Assembly (NCBI GenBank): GCA_011032825.1
Contig: JAADJZ010000029.1
Coordinates: 496,001-560,000 of the forward strand
Reading direction: 5' to 3'
Length of the DNA: 64,000 bases
Source: Massariosphaeria phaeospora
Taxonomy: Eukaryota; Ascomycota; Dothideomycetes; Pleosporales
Below, one piece after another: positions 54,247-63,133 of this stretch. The translations under genes and the position numbers were made by a program. Within the stretch, counting starts at the first letter, position 1. Every line of letters starts with the position of its first letter. The notes under the pieces are model-generated. The model was not told the DNA's origin. It ran no database searches and worked only from the letters and a program-made list of their open reading frames with translations.

Positions 54247-54633
54247 CTAGTTACATCTCTCTTGTGCCTCTTTTTCCTCTTCCTCCGACACTTCGATAAT
54301 AGTTTTAAGCGGTAAAAGCTTTGTTGTTCTCAATAGTCTATAGACAGTTCTTGCCTTTGGGGGAGAGCATGGCGGTGGGGGTAAGAACAAGGTAATTCCT
54401 AGCTCATTTTCGCCAATAGTCTCGATCTGAATGCGGTAGCGAGTTATTAACTGCCCTAGTCTTGTCACTCTATTATAAAGAATATTGGCTAGAGCTTTAA
54501 CTTGTAGATTCTCTTCTTGCTTGTAATCCAACGCAATCTTGCATACGATGCTCTTATTAGGAATTGCGAAGCGCACAGAAAGATTTGAAATTCTCTCGAA
54601 GCAAGAATAACTTGAGTACATTTTGGTTTTCAT
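54247..54633 (-). CDS. Hypothetical protein, 128 aa
   Basis: Minus-strand ATG at 54631-54633, stop TAG at 54247-54249. No recognised domain. It has a basic/hydrophobic N-terminus (YSCFERISNLSVRFAIPNKS), a helical middle (ENLQVKALANILYNRVTRLG), a LPPPPCSPPKA proline run and a Glu-rich end (EVSEEEEKEAQE). It converges tail-to-tail with the 202-aa gene. Composition is intermediate between host genes and repeats. It may be a fragment; expression is unknown. Confidence 0.4.
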   Translation of the reverse strand: MKTKMYSSYSCFERISNLSVRFAIPNKSIVCKIALDYKQEENLQVKALANILYNRVTRLGQLITRYRIQIETIGENELGITLFLPPPPCSPPKARTVYRLLRTTKLLPLKTIIEVSEEEEKEAQERCN

Positions 54634-55178
54634 AGTTGAATACTAGATATCATCAAGAATTTATTGGTTATAGGAGCTGAGTAGTTCTAGGAAACTGTAA
54701 TTAGAACCTCGTATAGTAAGATTATCTAGATGCCCGGAACCAAGGTACAGGATTTGCAGGACAGACATTAGGTATTGGTGTTTTAGGACTATATATAAAC
54801 TCGTCCACTGCGTAGCCGCAAAATTGATAACTTCTTTATCTCGTTGCCTACTAGGAGACGAAAATGCGCTTCGCTCCGTTCTACCTCGTCTTTAGCTTAG
54901 CTATAGGTCAAATCATTTTCTTTGACCAAACCTTGCTAGTACTTACTAGCTCTGTCGTTCAATTACAAGCTAGTTAAGAACTTCGATATTAGTAGGGCTA
55001 TAGTTCTAGTTGCATTACACCTTCGCTAATAATGCACCTAGGCTAGTTAATTTTAGAAACTCAAGCTGTTAGGGAACACTTAGCTTTCATAACTCAACCT
55101 TTTTACCTGTTTCTGCGTTAGCAACTCTCAAGGAATGTAGAAGAAACCAGGTCGTTCGATTTGTAGTACCGAAAACTA
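54634..55178. other. AT-leaning spacer without a gene
   Basis: No frame or terminal repeat recognised. It ends at the TA (55177-55178) before MITE-4. Confidence 0.4.
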
Positions 55179-55501
55179 GAGTAGTAAATGAGTATAGGTT
55201 GAGTTAAGGTTAGGTTAGCTTACGTAAGACCCTAGTGCTAACCTAACCTATACCCACGCTAAAACGTTTTAGCGTAAGTATAAGTTGAGTTAGCACAGAC
55301 CTCTACAATTCTATATTTTAATATATTTTCTCTTTATAATTATAACAGCTAGTTATAACAAATTTATTAACCTAAAGGTAGTACCTATAACCTAACTTTA
55401 ACCTACGCTTTGATTACTCTAACTTAACTTTAACTCTAGGTCTGTGCGACTCTAACCCAACCTATACCCAACGATAGGTACTTCCTACCTATTCGCTAGC
55501 G
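55179..55501 (+). mobile_element. MITE-4: 323-bp MITE, least mutated copy
   Basis: Flanked by TA at 55177-55178 and 55502-55503. It has the most G and C of the four (for example AGTATAGGTTGAGTTAAGG where others have A for G), so it best represents the ancestral sequence. It retains the central GCTAAAACGTTTTAGC palindrome and the terminal TTCGCTAGCG. Confidence 0.9.
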
Positions 55502-55833
55502 TATGCACGTTATTTGATTAAGGCATTGTAGATCAAAGGTAGAGTAAGTGTTGCCAAGAGATTTCCGGCTACTCGGTGATATCGGCTACTCGGTGATCGT
55601 TTACGTTACATGCGATTACTTTGTACTATTGTGCAGTCCGAAATACCGCATACACCCCAAAAGTAGTAAGGGGCGCGAGGTAGGAGGTCAAAAGGGGTGA
55701 CTATACCCGATAGGGGTTCGGATCCGGTGCTTCCGGCGAGGCATTTTCGCCCGCCTAGTTTTGCAGGCGCTTGATGATCTCATTGACTCTTCATCTACAA
55801 TCCACCTACTATCGTCAGTGTTTGCTTTATGAG

Positions 55834-56817
55834 ATGCCCGCGGCGGCCTCAAATCGTTTGCCTGTGCCGACTGGCCATAGGTTAGAGCATGAGTTGCTTC
55901 AGCGCGTTTTATGGCGCCTTGAAGCTGGCTATAACAACAGCGAGATTGCTCGAGAGCTAGGCGTTGGGCGTCTCTGTGTGAGCAAAATCCGACTCAGCGT
56001 TGAGCAATAGGGGCAGCCGTATCCTCCGGTTACCGTCAAACGCGGGAGAAAGGGCCATCTCCTTCAAATCCACAAGGACGGCCTGCTCGACTTCATCCAC
56101 AGCCGAACTGAGCTCTATATCGATGAGATGAGAGAGTTTCTGTATGACGATTTTGGTGTAGAGACCTCAAACGCCACCATCAAGAGGTTCTTGAAATCTA
56201 TCCGCTGGAGTTACAAGGTGGCTGAAAAAACAGCTCGCGAGCGCAGCGAGCCTCTGCGGGCACTGTTTAGAGCTCGCCTCCAAGGTTGGAGAGCCGATCA
56301 AGTCGTCTGTTTAGATAAGTCTGCTGCCAACGAGCGTACAGGAGATAGAAGGCGTGGATGGGCACTTATCAATTAGCCTTGCTAGTTAAGCTACGCCGTC
56401 AAACGCTCCGAGAGATAGAGTCTATTGCTAGCGATAACGATTGATGGCTACCTTACCTATACAATCTTTTAAGAGGCTATTACCGCCGAGATATTTGAGG
56501 ATTTCCTAGAGCATTAGGTGTTGCTACATTGCCAGGCGTACCTAGCGCCGAGATCTATTATAGTAATAGACAACGCTTCAATCTATTGATTGGATCGCGT
56601 ACGTTAGCTCTGCCGAGATTGGGGCGTTGTTTTGGAGTACTTGCCGCCATACTCGCTAGATTATAACCCAATTGAGCAATTTTTTAAGAAGTTGAAGAGT
56701 TGGCTGCGTAAAAACAACAGAGACGCTACTGTTTTAGATAATTACGGCTATTACCTAGATTACGCTGTAAAGCGCTGTTGCTATGAGTTAGCAAAGACTT
56801 TGTTTAGGCATTGCTAG
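55834..56817 (+). pseudogene. Tc1-2 transposase (DD34E), eight stops, no frameshift
   Basis: From ATG 55834 (MPAAASNRLPVPTGHRLEHE) the frame keeps phase for 328 codons. It has two helix-turn-helix units (YNNSEIARELGVGRLCVSKI; EMREFLYDDFGVETSNATIK) and the catalytic blocks VVCLDKSAANERT (Asp), IIVIDNASIY (Asp) and YSLDYNPIE (Glu). I count 34 residues between the second Asp and the Glu: DD34E. The three catalytic residues are intact. I count eight in-frame stops: six TAG, one TAA, one TGA. Absence of indels with only nonsense transitions is the pattern left by RIP. Relative of Tc1-1 at 13-14 kb. Confidence 0.85.
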
Positions 56818-57199
56818 TACGTGTTTGATAGAGAGGCATAGAGAGAGGCGTTAGTGCTTGTTACAGTTGAAATATATTATATCGCTTCTACTGCCACAGC
56901 AACGCGACAACACTACAACGCGATAATTTAATTATAAAAAAATACAGGCGCGACTTAGACCTATACAAATAGTTAGCTCGTTAATTGTTAAATAAAAATA
57001 CGATGTAGTTGCGTTGTTTTGTGGGTACTAGAGGTTACTTGCTCAACTTTTGCAGCGACGTGTTTTTGATGGCCTACTTCGCACTCTTTCGCCGTAGGCT
57101 ATCTGCGAGTGCCTGCTAGAAGCTAGAAATCGCGCCGTAATACGGCGCTGCTGCCAAACGCAGTCCTAGGTGCAAAGAGGCCTGCTCTGCCGTTACTTA
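56818..57199. other. Junction between the two convergent Tc1-2 genes
   Basis: No frame here is convincing. The transposase stop (56815-56817) lies on the left and the end of the minus-strand gene on the right (not precisely placed). No terminators or inner terminal repeats were recognised. Confidence 0.35.
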
Positions 57200-59043
57200 G
57201 CGCCTAGCTACTTTCTTTCTCTTGTTTGCTTTATTTGTTGCTTGCTCGCTGTTGCTTTATCTTTTGCTCGCTGCCTCTCTCTTTTGCGTATCATCTTATT
57301 ATTACACTTTCTAACTATCTCTTGATCGGCTGCCGTAAGTCCGGTGTATTGATAGCGCTATCTTAAAGCTGCGTCCCGAAGCAGAGAGAGATAAGCTAGC
57401 TTTTTGCAGAAGTAGTTCGTTTAAATCTCGTACGTTAGGCCTGTTTTGGGGCTGCTATCTATTATCTAGTTAACGTTGTACTAGCCTTTAGTAAATACCT
57501 CCTTTCTAATCTATCTAACTAGCTCAAAGGCGCTAGGATCGCAGAGCTTCTACTACTCTAAAAAGTGCTCTGTGTGTATCCGAATCTCTTGTAATACGCC
57601 GTAGGCAATCGGCAGCCAGCTACTTGATAGTATACGATCTCGAACTAGCACGTTTGGATTAACGGGTAGCTGCGGCGCTGGAAAAACCTGTAGCGCCGGT
57701 GCGTAGAGAAACTAACTAGCGGATTTAGCTGCTAAATCTCGTAGCTGTGCTTTCAAAACTTTTCGCTGCAGAGCCTCAAGGCTTTTTTTCTCGCTACCTC
57801 TCTCGCTACTGCTGTTATCACTGCCGGCAACGCTACCAGTCCTTATCGATTAAGAGCTTGTACGTTTTCGCCTGTTTTCGGAGGCCCGATTGTCTTTGTA
57901 CTTAAGGAGCGCTAATCTTATGATATCCGACGGCGCCTGCGTCGTAGATTGGCCGTTTTGACACTCTCGTGCTTACATCGCGATGATATGGCCATTAGCC
58001 GGGTAGTGGTTCTCAAATCTCTTGACGTCGCTTTGAGGCACTTAGCAAACGTAACCTCTGTTCTAGCAGCTAGCGTTTTGACACTGCCAACGATCTCTAA
58101 TGCCTACAACAGGACCGTCACCTGCAACCTCTGCCTGTATCGCTTGATCAAGGCCCTCCTCTTGTATCTGGGTGGCGATTTGTGAGCGAATTCGAACTGC
58201 CGCACCTACGCGAGGCTGAGTTCGCTGAGAGGCACCTCCAGGTAGTGTATCCTCCGTCAAAACTAGGTCGAAGTCAATGTAAGTCTTGTAGCCAGTTGCC
58301 TTGAAAACCTCCTCCGCTAACACTTTGACGCGCTCAAAGCTTGTTGAATCATCTCTCCGGATTACCTTTACAGCCCTATCTCGCTTGTTCTGCCTCGCTG
58401 AGTATACGGTGGCGCATATGCTTCGAATGCTCACTCGGCGAGGTGCGAGATCCTCTACTACCCGATTTGCCCATCGCTACAGCCTGGCGCAGCTCACCCA
58501 CAGGAGTGGCCGGTTGAGCTCGCTATCGTTGGCTTCAGGTATACTGTTTTTATCTGGGTCGCCGAATGAGGCTCTCTATCGTACGTCTACGTTGACGTCA
58601 ACAGAGCCTTCATACGGTGACACCGATGAGTAGTCCCTCGGCTCGAACGCCTGAGTAAGCCCTGCTTGAGATAGTAGCACTTGAGAGGCAGTCTCTGTGG
58701 CGCCTGCAATCTCTGCAACCTTATATTCGGCGCCCTCCTCTATATCCTCTGCTAACTCAAACTCAGGCGCCGGATCGCTCGGCGGCTCGCTCGGCGGCTC
58801 GTCGTCATCGTATTCGGGTATAAACAGGCCAGATTTGGCGGCAGCGGATGGCTGGCTTCGAGTGTTGCCAGAAATCTCGCTCAACGGTCTGCGCTGCGCC
58901 GGCGCCGGCGACTCGGTCGGATCCTAGGTAGGTTGCTTGCCCTGCTTATTAGCAACCTTCGCTCTCTTCGTATTTGGCGGATTTATGCTCTGTTCGAACG
59001 GCGTGGGCGTTCTACGCGGGCGTTTGCTTATACTAGCAGACAT
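57200..59043 (-). pseudogene. Second gene of Tc1-2, unknown function, RIP-like stops
   Basis: From ATG 59043 the frame reads MSASISKRPRRTPTPFEQS (basic, nuclear-like). An acidic Pro-rich stretch follows (PEYDDDEPPSEPPSDPAPEF), then SIRSICATVYSARQNKRDRA, VIRRDDSTSFERVKVLAEEV and GYKTYIDFDLVLTEDT. Open pieces are 58576-58884 and 58063-58434; they share one phase with the ATG, interrupted by TAG codons. The order (disordered N-terminus, then a compact alpha/beta-looking domain) is unlike transposases. I do not recognise the family. It could be an accessory protein of the element, or a captured host gene. The C-terminus is uncertain. Confidence 0.5.
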
Positions 59044-59316
59044 TGAGTTCGTATGACGCATAAGCGGGCGGAGAAAATGTAGCGCCTAGATTTGCTGCGT
59101 AGCTGCTAGCAAACTCAACACCAAATCTAAGCCTTACGTTTAAGCAGAAAACAACAACGATAGGAGCTAAATATAGTTTGTATAGCGCTGATATAGGCAA
59201 AACATTCTGTATAGTACTAATTTGGGTGTTGCTAGATGCCGCTCCCATAGCCCGAGAATCTGCCGATCGGCCTAAACCTTTTACGGGGTGTATGCGGTAT
59301 TTCGGACTGCACCAAT

Positions 59317-61174
59317 ATCTATATTTCTTCGGAAAAACGATTGCGCGGCCCCGAGAGTTGACTTTAGGTGGAGTGGCCGGTGCAGCGTCTAGAGACGACG
59401 CGACAGCTGCAGAGCCGCCCTTGGCTCTCTTTGCCCTAGGCTTCGACGAAGGCCCTTTTGAGGCTTTTCGCTTGGTAGAGGAGGCGTTTTGTATAGCTTT
59501 TTTAGTGTTTTGGGCGTCGATTTTGGCCGCGCGGTTAGCAGCCTTGGCCGCCTTCTCCTGATCTTTTACTACCTTAGCTGCCTCTCTCGCTACACGCCTC
59601 TCCTTAGCTTCCTGCTCTCGGAGGAGTTTTGCAGCAGCTTGAAGCTCCTTTCGGTTAGCTTTTGCCTGCTGTTTTTCCTCTTTTTTTTGCTCCTTTACAG
59701 CGTTACGTGCACGAGCCTCTCAAAGCTTGCGCGGTGACCAGAAGACAGCACCACCATAGTACTCCTGCTGCTGCTGCAAGTCAAGAGGCTTGCCGCGCTT
59801 TTTGTAATTTCTCTTAGCAGTAAGGGCGTCGCGCAGGCCGCTGTTTTCATCGTAGAGGAGTTGGTTTTGTACCAGGAGTTGGTAGAGGGTTTGGGAGAGC
59901 GTCTTTGACGCGTCAGTAATAGTACTAGTCACTGCAGCGCGTATTTGAGAGTTCAAACGGCTCCAAGGGACCTCCCTGAGGGCCACTGAAGCTGCTTCAC
60001 CTTCCTCCTGTTCCTTGCTTTTGAAGCGTTTTAGCACAGGCTTAGGATTCATAGGCCATATACCAGTAGCTTTAAAAGAGCGTTTAATAAGCTTAGTCTT
60101 AAGCGAAGACACCTACGCTCTTTAGAACAGTAGAAAGAAGTTTTCCTTGTAGACAGGCGTTATCCCGAAGCTCCGCTGGAGGTAAGTAGTAAGCTCCTTA
60201 GTGTAGGAGCTGCTAAGAGGTTTGAAGCAAACAACGTCAAGGAGCTGCAGCGAGTAGGTTGAATGAAGCGGAAACACCATAAAGAGGATCCTGTAAGTGT
60301 TGCAATACTCGAAAAACTCTATAGTAAAGTAACTGCCGTGGCCATTAAGGATAAGGAGGCGCTACTCTCTTTCTCGCCGCGCTTTCTGCTTTGTTCTGCA
60401 GTTAAAAACCTGCTCTAACTAGGCTAATCCAACGTCGTTGTTCGTCTATCTAGATAGCGTTGAAGTCACAAACACGTCGTGCTTTCCTGCTTCAATAGAA
60501 GCCACCTAAGTAGACTGCAAGTTGCTAGATGCGCTAGCAAAGATAAGGCCGGGCGGCAGCGTCGTTCTATCTGCACAAATAGTTGCTAGAACAGTTACTC
60601 ATTCACGGGAGCTATCTTGCAGTAAGTCTTTTACCTCCTTTCTCTCCCAAACGTCCCGACTAAACACCCGTTTTGAGCGTCCTGTGACACTAATTATAAA
60701 GCTCTTTTCATCTATATTGTAGGTATTAGAAGGGAGTACGTTGTACTCCTTTATCTTAGAGTGCAGCAGGTTAAAGTACTGCTTGTACTTAACGTTTGAA
60801 TCAGCTTTGTAGCGGGAAACGTCCATCCTAGAGGTCCATTTTGAGACGAGATGATAGCCGTTTCGGTGCAGAAAGCGCGTCACCCAGGCCTAGCTCACAG
60901 GCTGTTCAGCAACTAAAGACGCGTAATTTTGAATCATATCTCTTGTAAGAGGCAGGGCTTGCTTGCTAAGACTTTCAATATAGCGTACAAGCTCGGCTTC
61001 TTGTTGTGCGTTAAGCTTGCTCTAGGTGTTGTTTTTCGCGTCGACTAGGGCCTGACAACCGCGGTGTCTTCGGGACAAAGTAGTTCTGCTCACACTCCAT
61101 TTATTAGCAATTGTAGTATAGCAGAGTTTCTCTCCTGCATCTAGCAATTTAATTTCTTCAAGCGCGTCCTGCAT
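59317..61174 (-). pseudogene. pogo-G transposase, inactivated
   Basis: From ATG 61174 (MQDALEEIKLLDAGEKLCYT) come the helix-turn-helix (TIANKWSVSRTTLSRRHRG), the CENP-B-like domain (TRDMIQNYASLVAEQPVS), and the DDE start at 60599-60883 (NTYNIDEKSFIISVTGRSKR). The tail at 59720-60112 is Lys/Arg/Gln-rich, and the end at about 59330 (SRGRAIVFPKKYR) is the classic tail motif. Several stops and a frame change in the middle third show inactivation. The stop codon is made by the TA at which Tc1-2 inserted. Confidence 0.8.
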
Positions 61175-61282
61175 AGCTGCCGTGGTGGTTGAGTTATAAC
61201 GCGTCAAAAGTAGTGGCTTGTCTGAAGTTTTGGTGTTCTGCGGGCGCCACGCGACACGGGCGGCACGTGCGCAAACACGGTA

Positions 61283-62296
61283 ACCCTTTCAGAGATAGGC
61301 AGATGCAGCTCCCGAGGCCAAGAATCCCTACAACCGACGCTTACAATCCCTCGTTTCTCCCTCTCTTTTCAATTCAGTTAGACCGAAAGCCGCACCGTTG
61401 TCGTCATCGAGAAAGCGCCACAAATCCCAGACGATCAACAATCACATAAGACATGCCAATCTCCCAAGGGTTACCAACAACGACAGGACGGCGGCAGGTT
61501 TTAGATCGCTAGAAGAATCTAGCGCGAGATACGGTAGAGAGGAGCAGACAACGTTTGCGAAGTTAAAGGCGCCATCGGCTGCAACTTTTGAACTAAACAG
61601 CAGCGAGATGCAGGACACGCTTACCACAAGTTCCTGTTTTGCGAATTAAAGAGGACACCGCGTACGCTCCGCTAAATATCAGACGTTAGACCAGCAGCAA
61701 GTAGCACCCACAAGTCCTTGATATCCTAACCTACAACCACATCTCGCGCAACTGTAGCCGCGCCGACTCATCAGTAGCCCAGGTTGTCGCTGCGAGGATG
61801 CGCCGCAATTGTCCACCCAAGATGCCCGCCGCGCGCCCGTAGCCCTTCCTCGTTGCCCTCCTCGTTGCCCTCCTTGTTGCCCTCCTCGTCGCCCTCCTCG
61901 TCGACCTGCCCGTCTCTTACAACTGTGACGGCGGTGCCCAGGTAGTAGATACTCGAGTAACTAGCTACCCTACCCACACAACACGTTGTGGACACGCTGC
62001 AACCCTCTTGGTAGCCCTTTTGGTAGCCCTCTCTGTCGCTCTCTCTCGCTACTCAGCTACCTCTAAACATTATAATCATATTCGTTAGTGCGCAGCAGAT
62101 GGGATTCTTGAGTGAAAGTTAAGGTGTAAGAGTCAAGCATAGGTGTTAGAGTGTAGAGTTAAGATTTAAGAGATGAATAGAAAGGCGTAAAGACACGTAC
62201 GTCAAGGAACGAGAGCATGAAAAGCATCATGGATATAAATAGACATAGCAAGGCGAGTTGGTTTACAAGCTTAGGTAAAATAATCAATAGCTCAAT
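61283..62296. other. Gene-poor segment with a 12-bp minisatellite
   Basis: The 61398-61649 frame (plus) has no ATG start and no domain. 61771-61995 minus is a shadow of the repeat tract. GC-normal to 62040, then AT-leaning. No gene is supported. Confidence 0.5.
61849..61908. repeat. 12-bp minisatellite, five units
   Basis: Units CTCGTTGCCCTC (twice), CTTGTTGCCCTC, CTCGTCGCCCTC and CTCGTCGACCTG. On the minus strand they read as Glu-Glu-Gly-Asn repeats. Irregular TAGCCCT/TCGCTCT units continue nearby at 62010-62050. Confidence 0.85.
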
Positions 62297-62786
62297 CTAT
62301 CTTAGCTTAACAGCTCTTACTGAAATGTACCTCCTGTCCTCCTAGTGCAGCCAAGCTTCTACGCCAACTATAACGTTTGGGGAATCTTCTTTGCTAGCCC
62401 ACGAGTTTGAGTACCTGGTAAGGAATGTAGCTAATAATACCAAACAGCTTCCATAGAGAGTACACGTTGTCACTTAAATTCTCAAGCGAGAACTCTTCAA
62501 AACCAGCTTCTTTAATAAGGCTCTTATAGCTCTCTTCTTTAAGTGTATTTTTACAACATAAAAGCCAAAGAACCTCTCGTAATATTGCTGAGTCGCGTGA
62601 GAAATTAGCCTCATGCAGGACTAGAGTTCCACCTGGCTTAAGGAGCTAGAAAAAGCTTCTTAGAACAGTAGAAGGGTCGCTAGCGTGGACGAATGTTTCC
62701 ATTGTGTATATGCCGTCGAAATGATCGCTCCAGCCTAGAAATGTCTTTTGTAGGTCGTGATGGTCGCCATGTTCCACTTTAATCCG
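62297..62786 (-). pseudogene. SAM-dependent methyltransferase, broken 3' fragment
   Basis: Minus-strand similarity starts abruptly at about 62786 with RIKVEHGDHHDLQKTFLGW, then DHFDGIYTMETFVHASDPST, an in-frame TAG, LLKPGGTLVLHEANFSRDSA and SLWKLFGIISYIPYQVLKLV. Another stop follows, then a shift to VIVGVEAW and a stop at 62297-62299. The order (acidic loop, ExxxHxxDPxxVL, LKPGGxL) is that of class I methyltransferases of the sterol C24 / polyketide-tailoring type. The SAM-binding motif (GxGxG) that should precede it is missing. Two stops and a frameshift make it dead. Confidence 0.7.
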
Positions 62787-63133
62787 TCAGCGCATGCGGC
62801 TCGATTGCAGCAGCTGCGCAGCAGGCAAGATCTACGCGCAAGTGCGTGCAAATTATCACACACATCTGCAGCGTTACAGAAGGAAAGGCAGAACGCAAAT
62901 TGTATCTAAGCCTTAGACGTCATGATCTATCTACTATGATTATGTTGCGTTTATGAAGAAAGCCACTGTACACAACTACAGTGCACTTTCGGCGCGTAGC
63001 TCTAATGTAGCCTAAGCAAAGCTACACGTCCAGATTAACACCCAAGACAGACCATGTCTTTGCAAACGGCTGTGTTGTATGCCCGATACTCGAACGGCAG
63101 CCACAGAAGGCGTTGCGTGTTGCGCAGCACCCA
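62787..63133. other. Spacer between the methyltransferase fragment and the WD40 gene
   Basis: No frame or repeat recognised. The 3' untranslated region of the WD40 gene is probably included. Confidence 0.4.

Larger units (their letters stand above)
55629..59315 (+). mobile_element. Tc1-2: 3.7-kb Tc1-type element with two genes
   Basis: Inverted ends: GTGCAGTCCGAAATACCGCA starts both, and the shared core is 28 bp (left at about 55631-55658; right, inverted, at 59286-59313). TA lies at 55627-55628 and 59316-59317. Inside are a Tc1 transposase on plus (55834-56817) and a long minus-strand frame of unknown function (about 57200-59043); the two converge. Typical Tc1 elements are 1.2-2 kb with one gene. 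The right half may be acquired DNA or a nested element whose ends I cannot see. Confidence 0.75.
55504..61280 (-). mobile_element. pogo-G: pogo-type element hosting Tc1-2 (left end unresolved)
   Basis: The right end is CGGCACGTGCGCAAACACGG followed by TA (61281-61282), like pogo-C's CCGTGT terminus in reverse. Transposase coding is minus-strand from about 61174 to 59317. Leftwards, 55580-55626 aligns with the corresponding inner part of pogo-C (GTTTACGTTACATGCG), so the element extends past Tc1-2. I could not find the matching left terminal repeat; it may be lost near MITE-4. A 16-bp motif (GGCTACTCGGTGATAT) is tandem at 55570-55602. Confidence 0.6.

Noticed and set aside
61398..61649. 83-codon frame after pogo-G
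   Set aside because: No ATG at its beginning and no recognisable domain; possibly the stump of the gene into which pogo-G inserted, but unsupported.
61771..61995. Glu/Gly/Asn-repeat protein on the minus strand
   Set aside because: Fully explained by the 12-bp minisatellite; no ATG-led gene structure around it.
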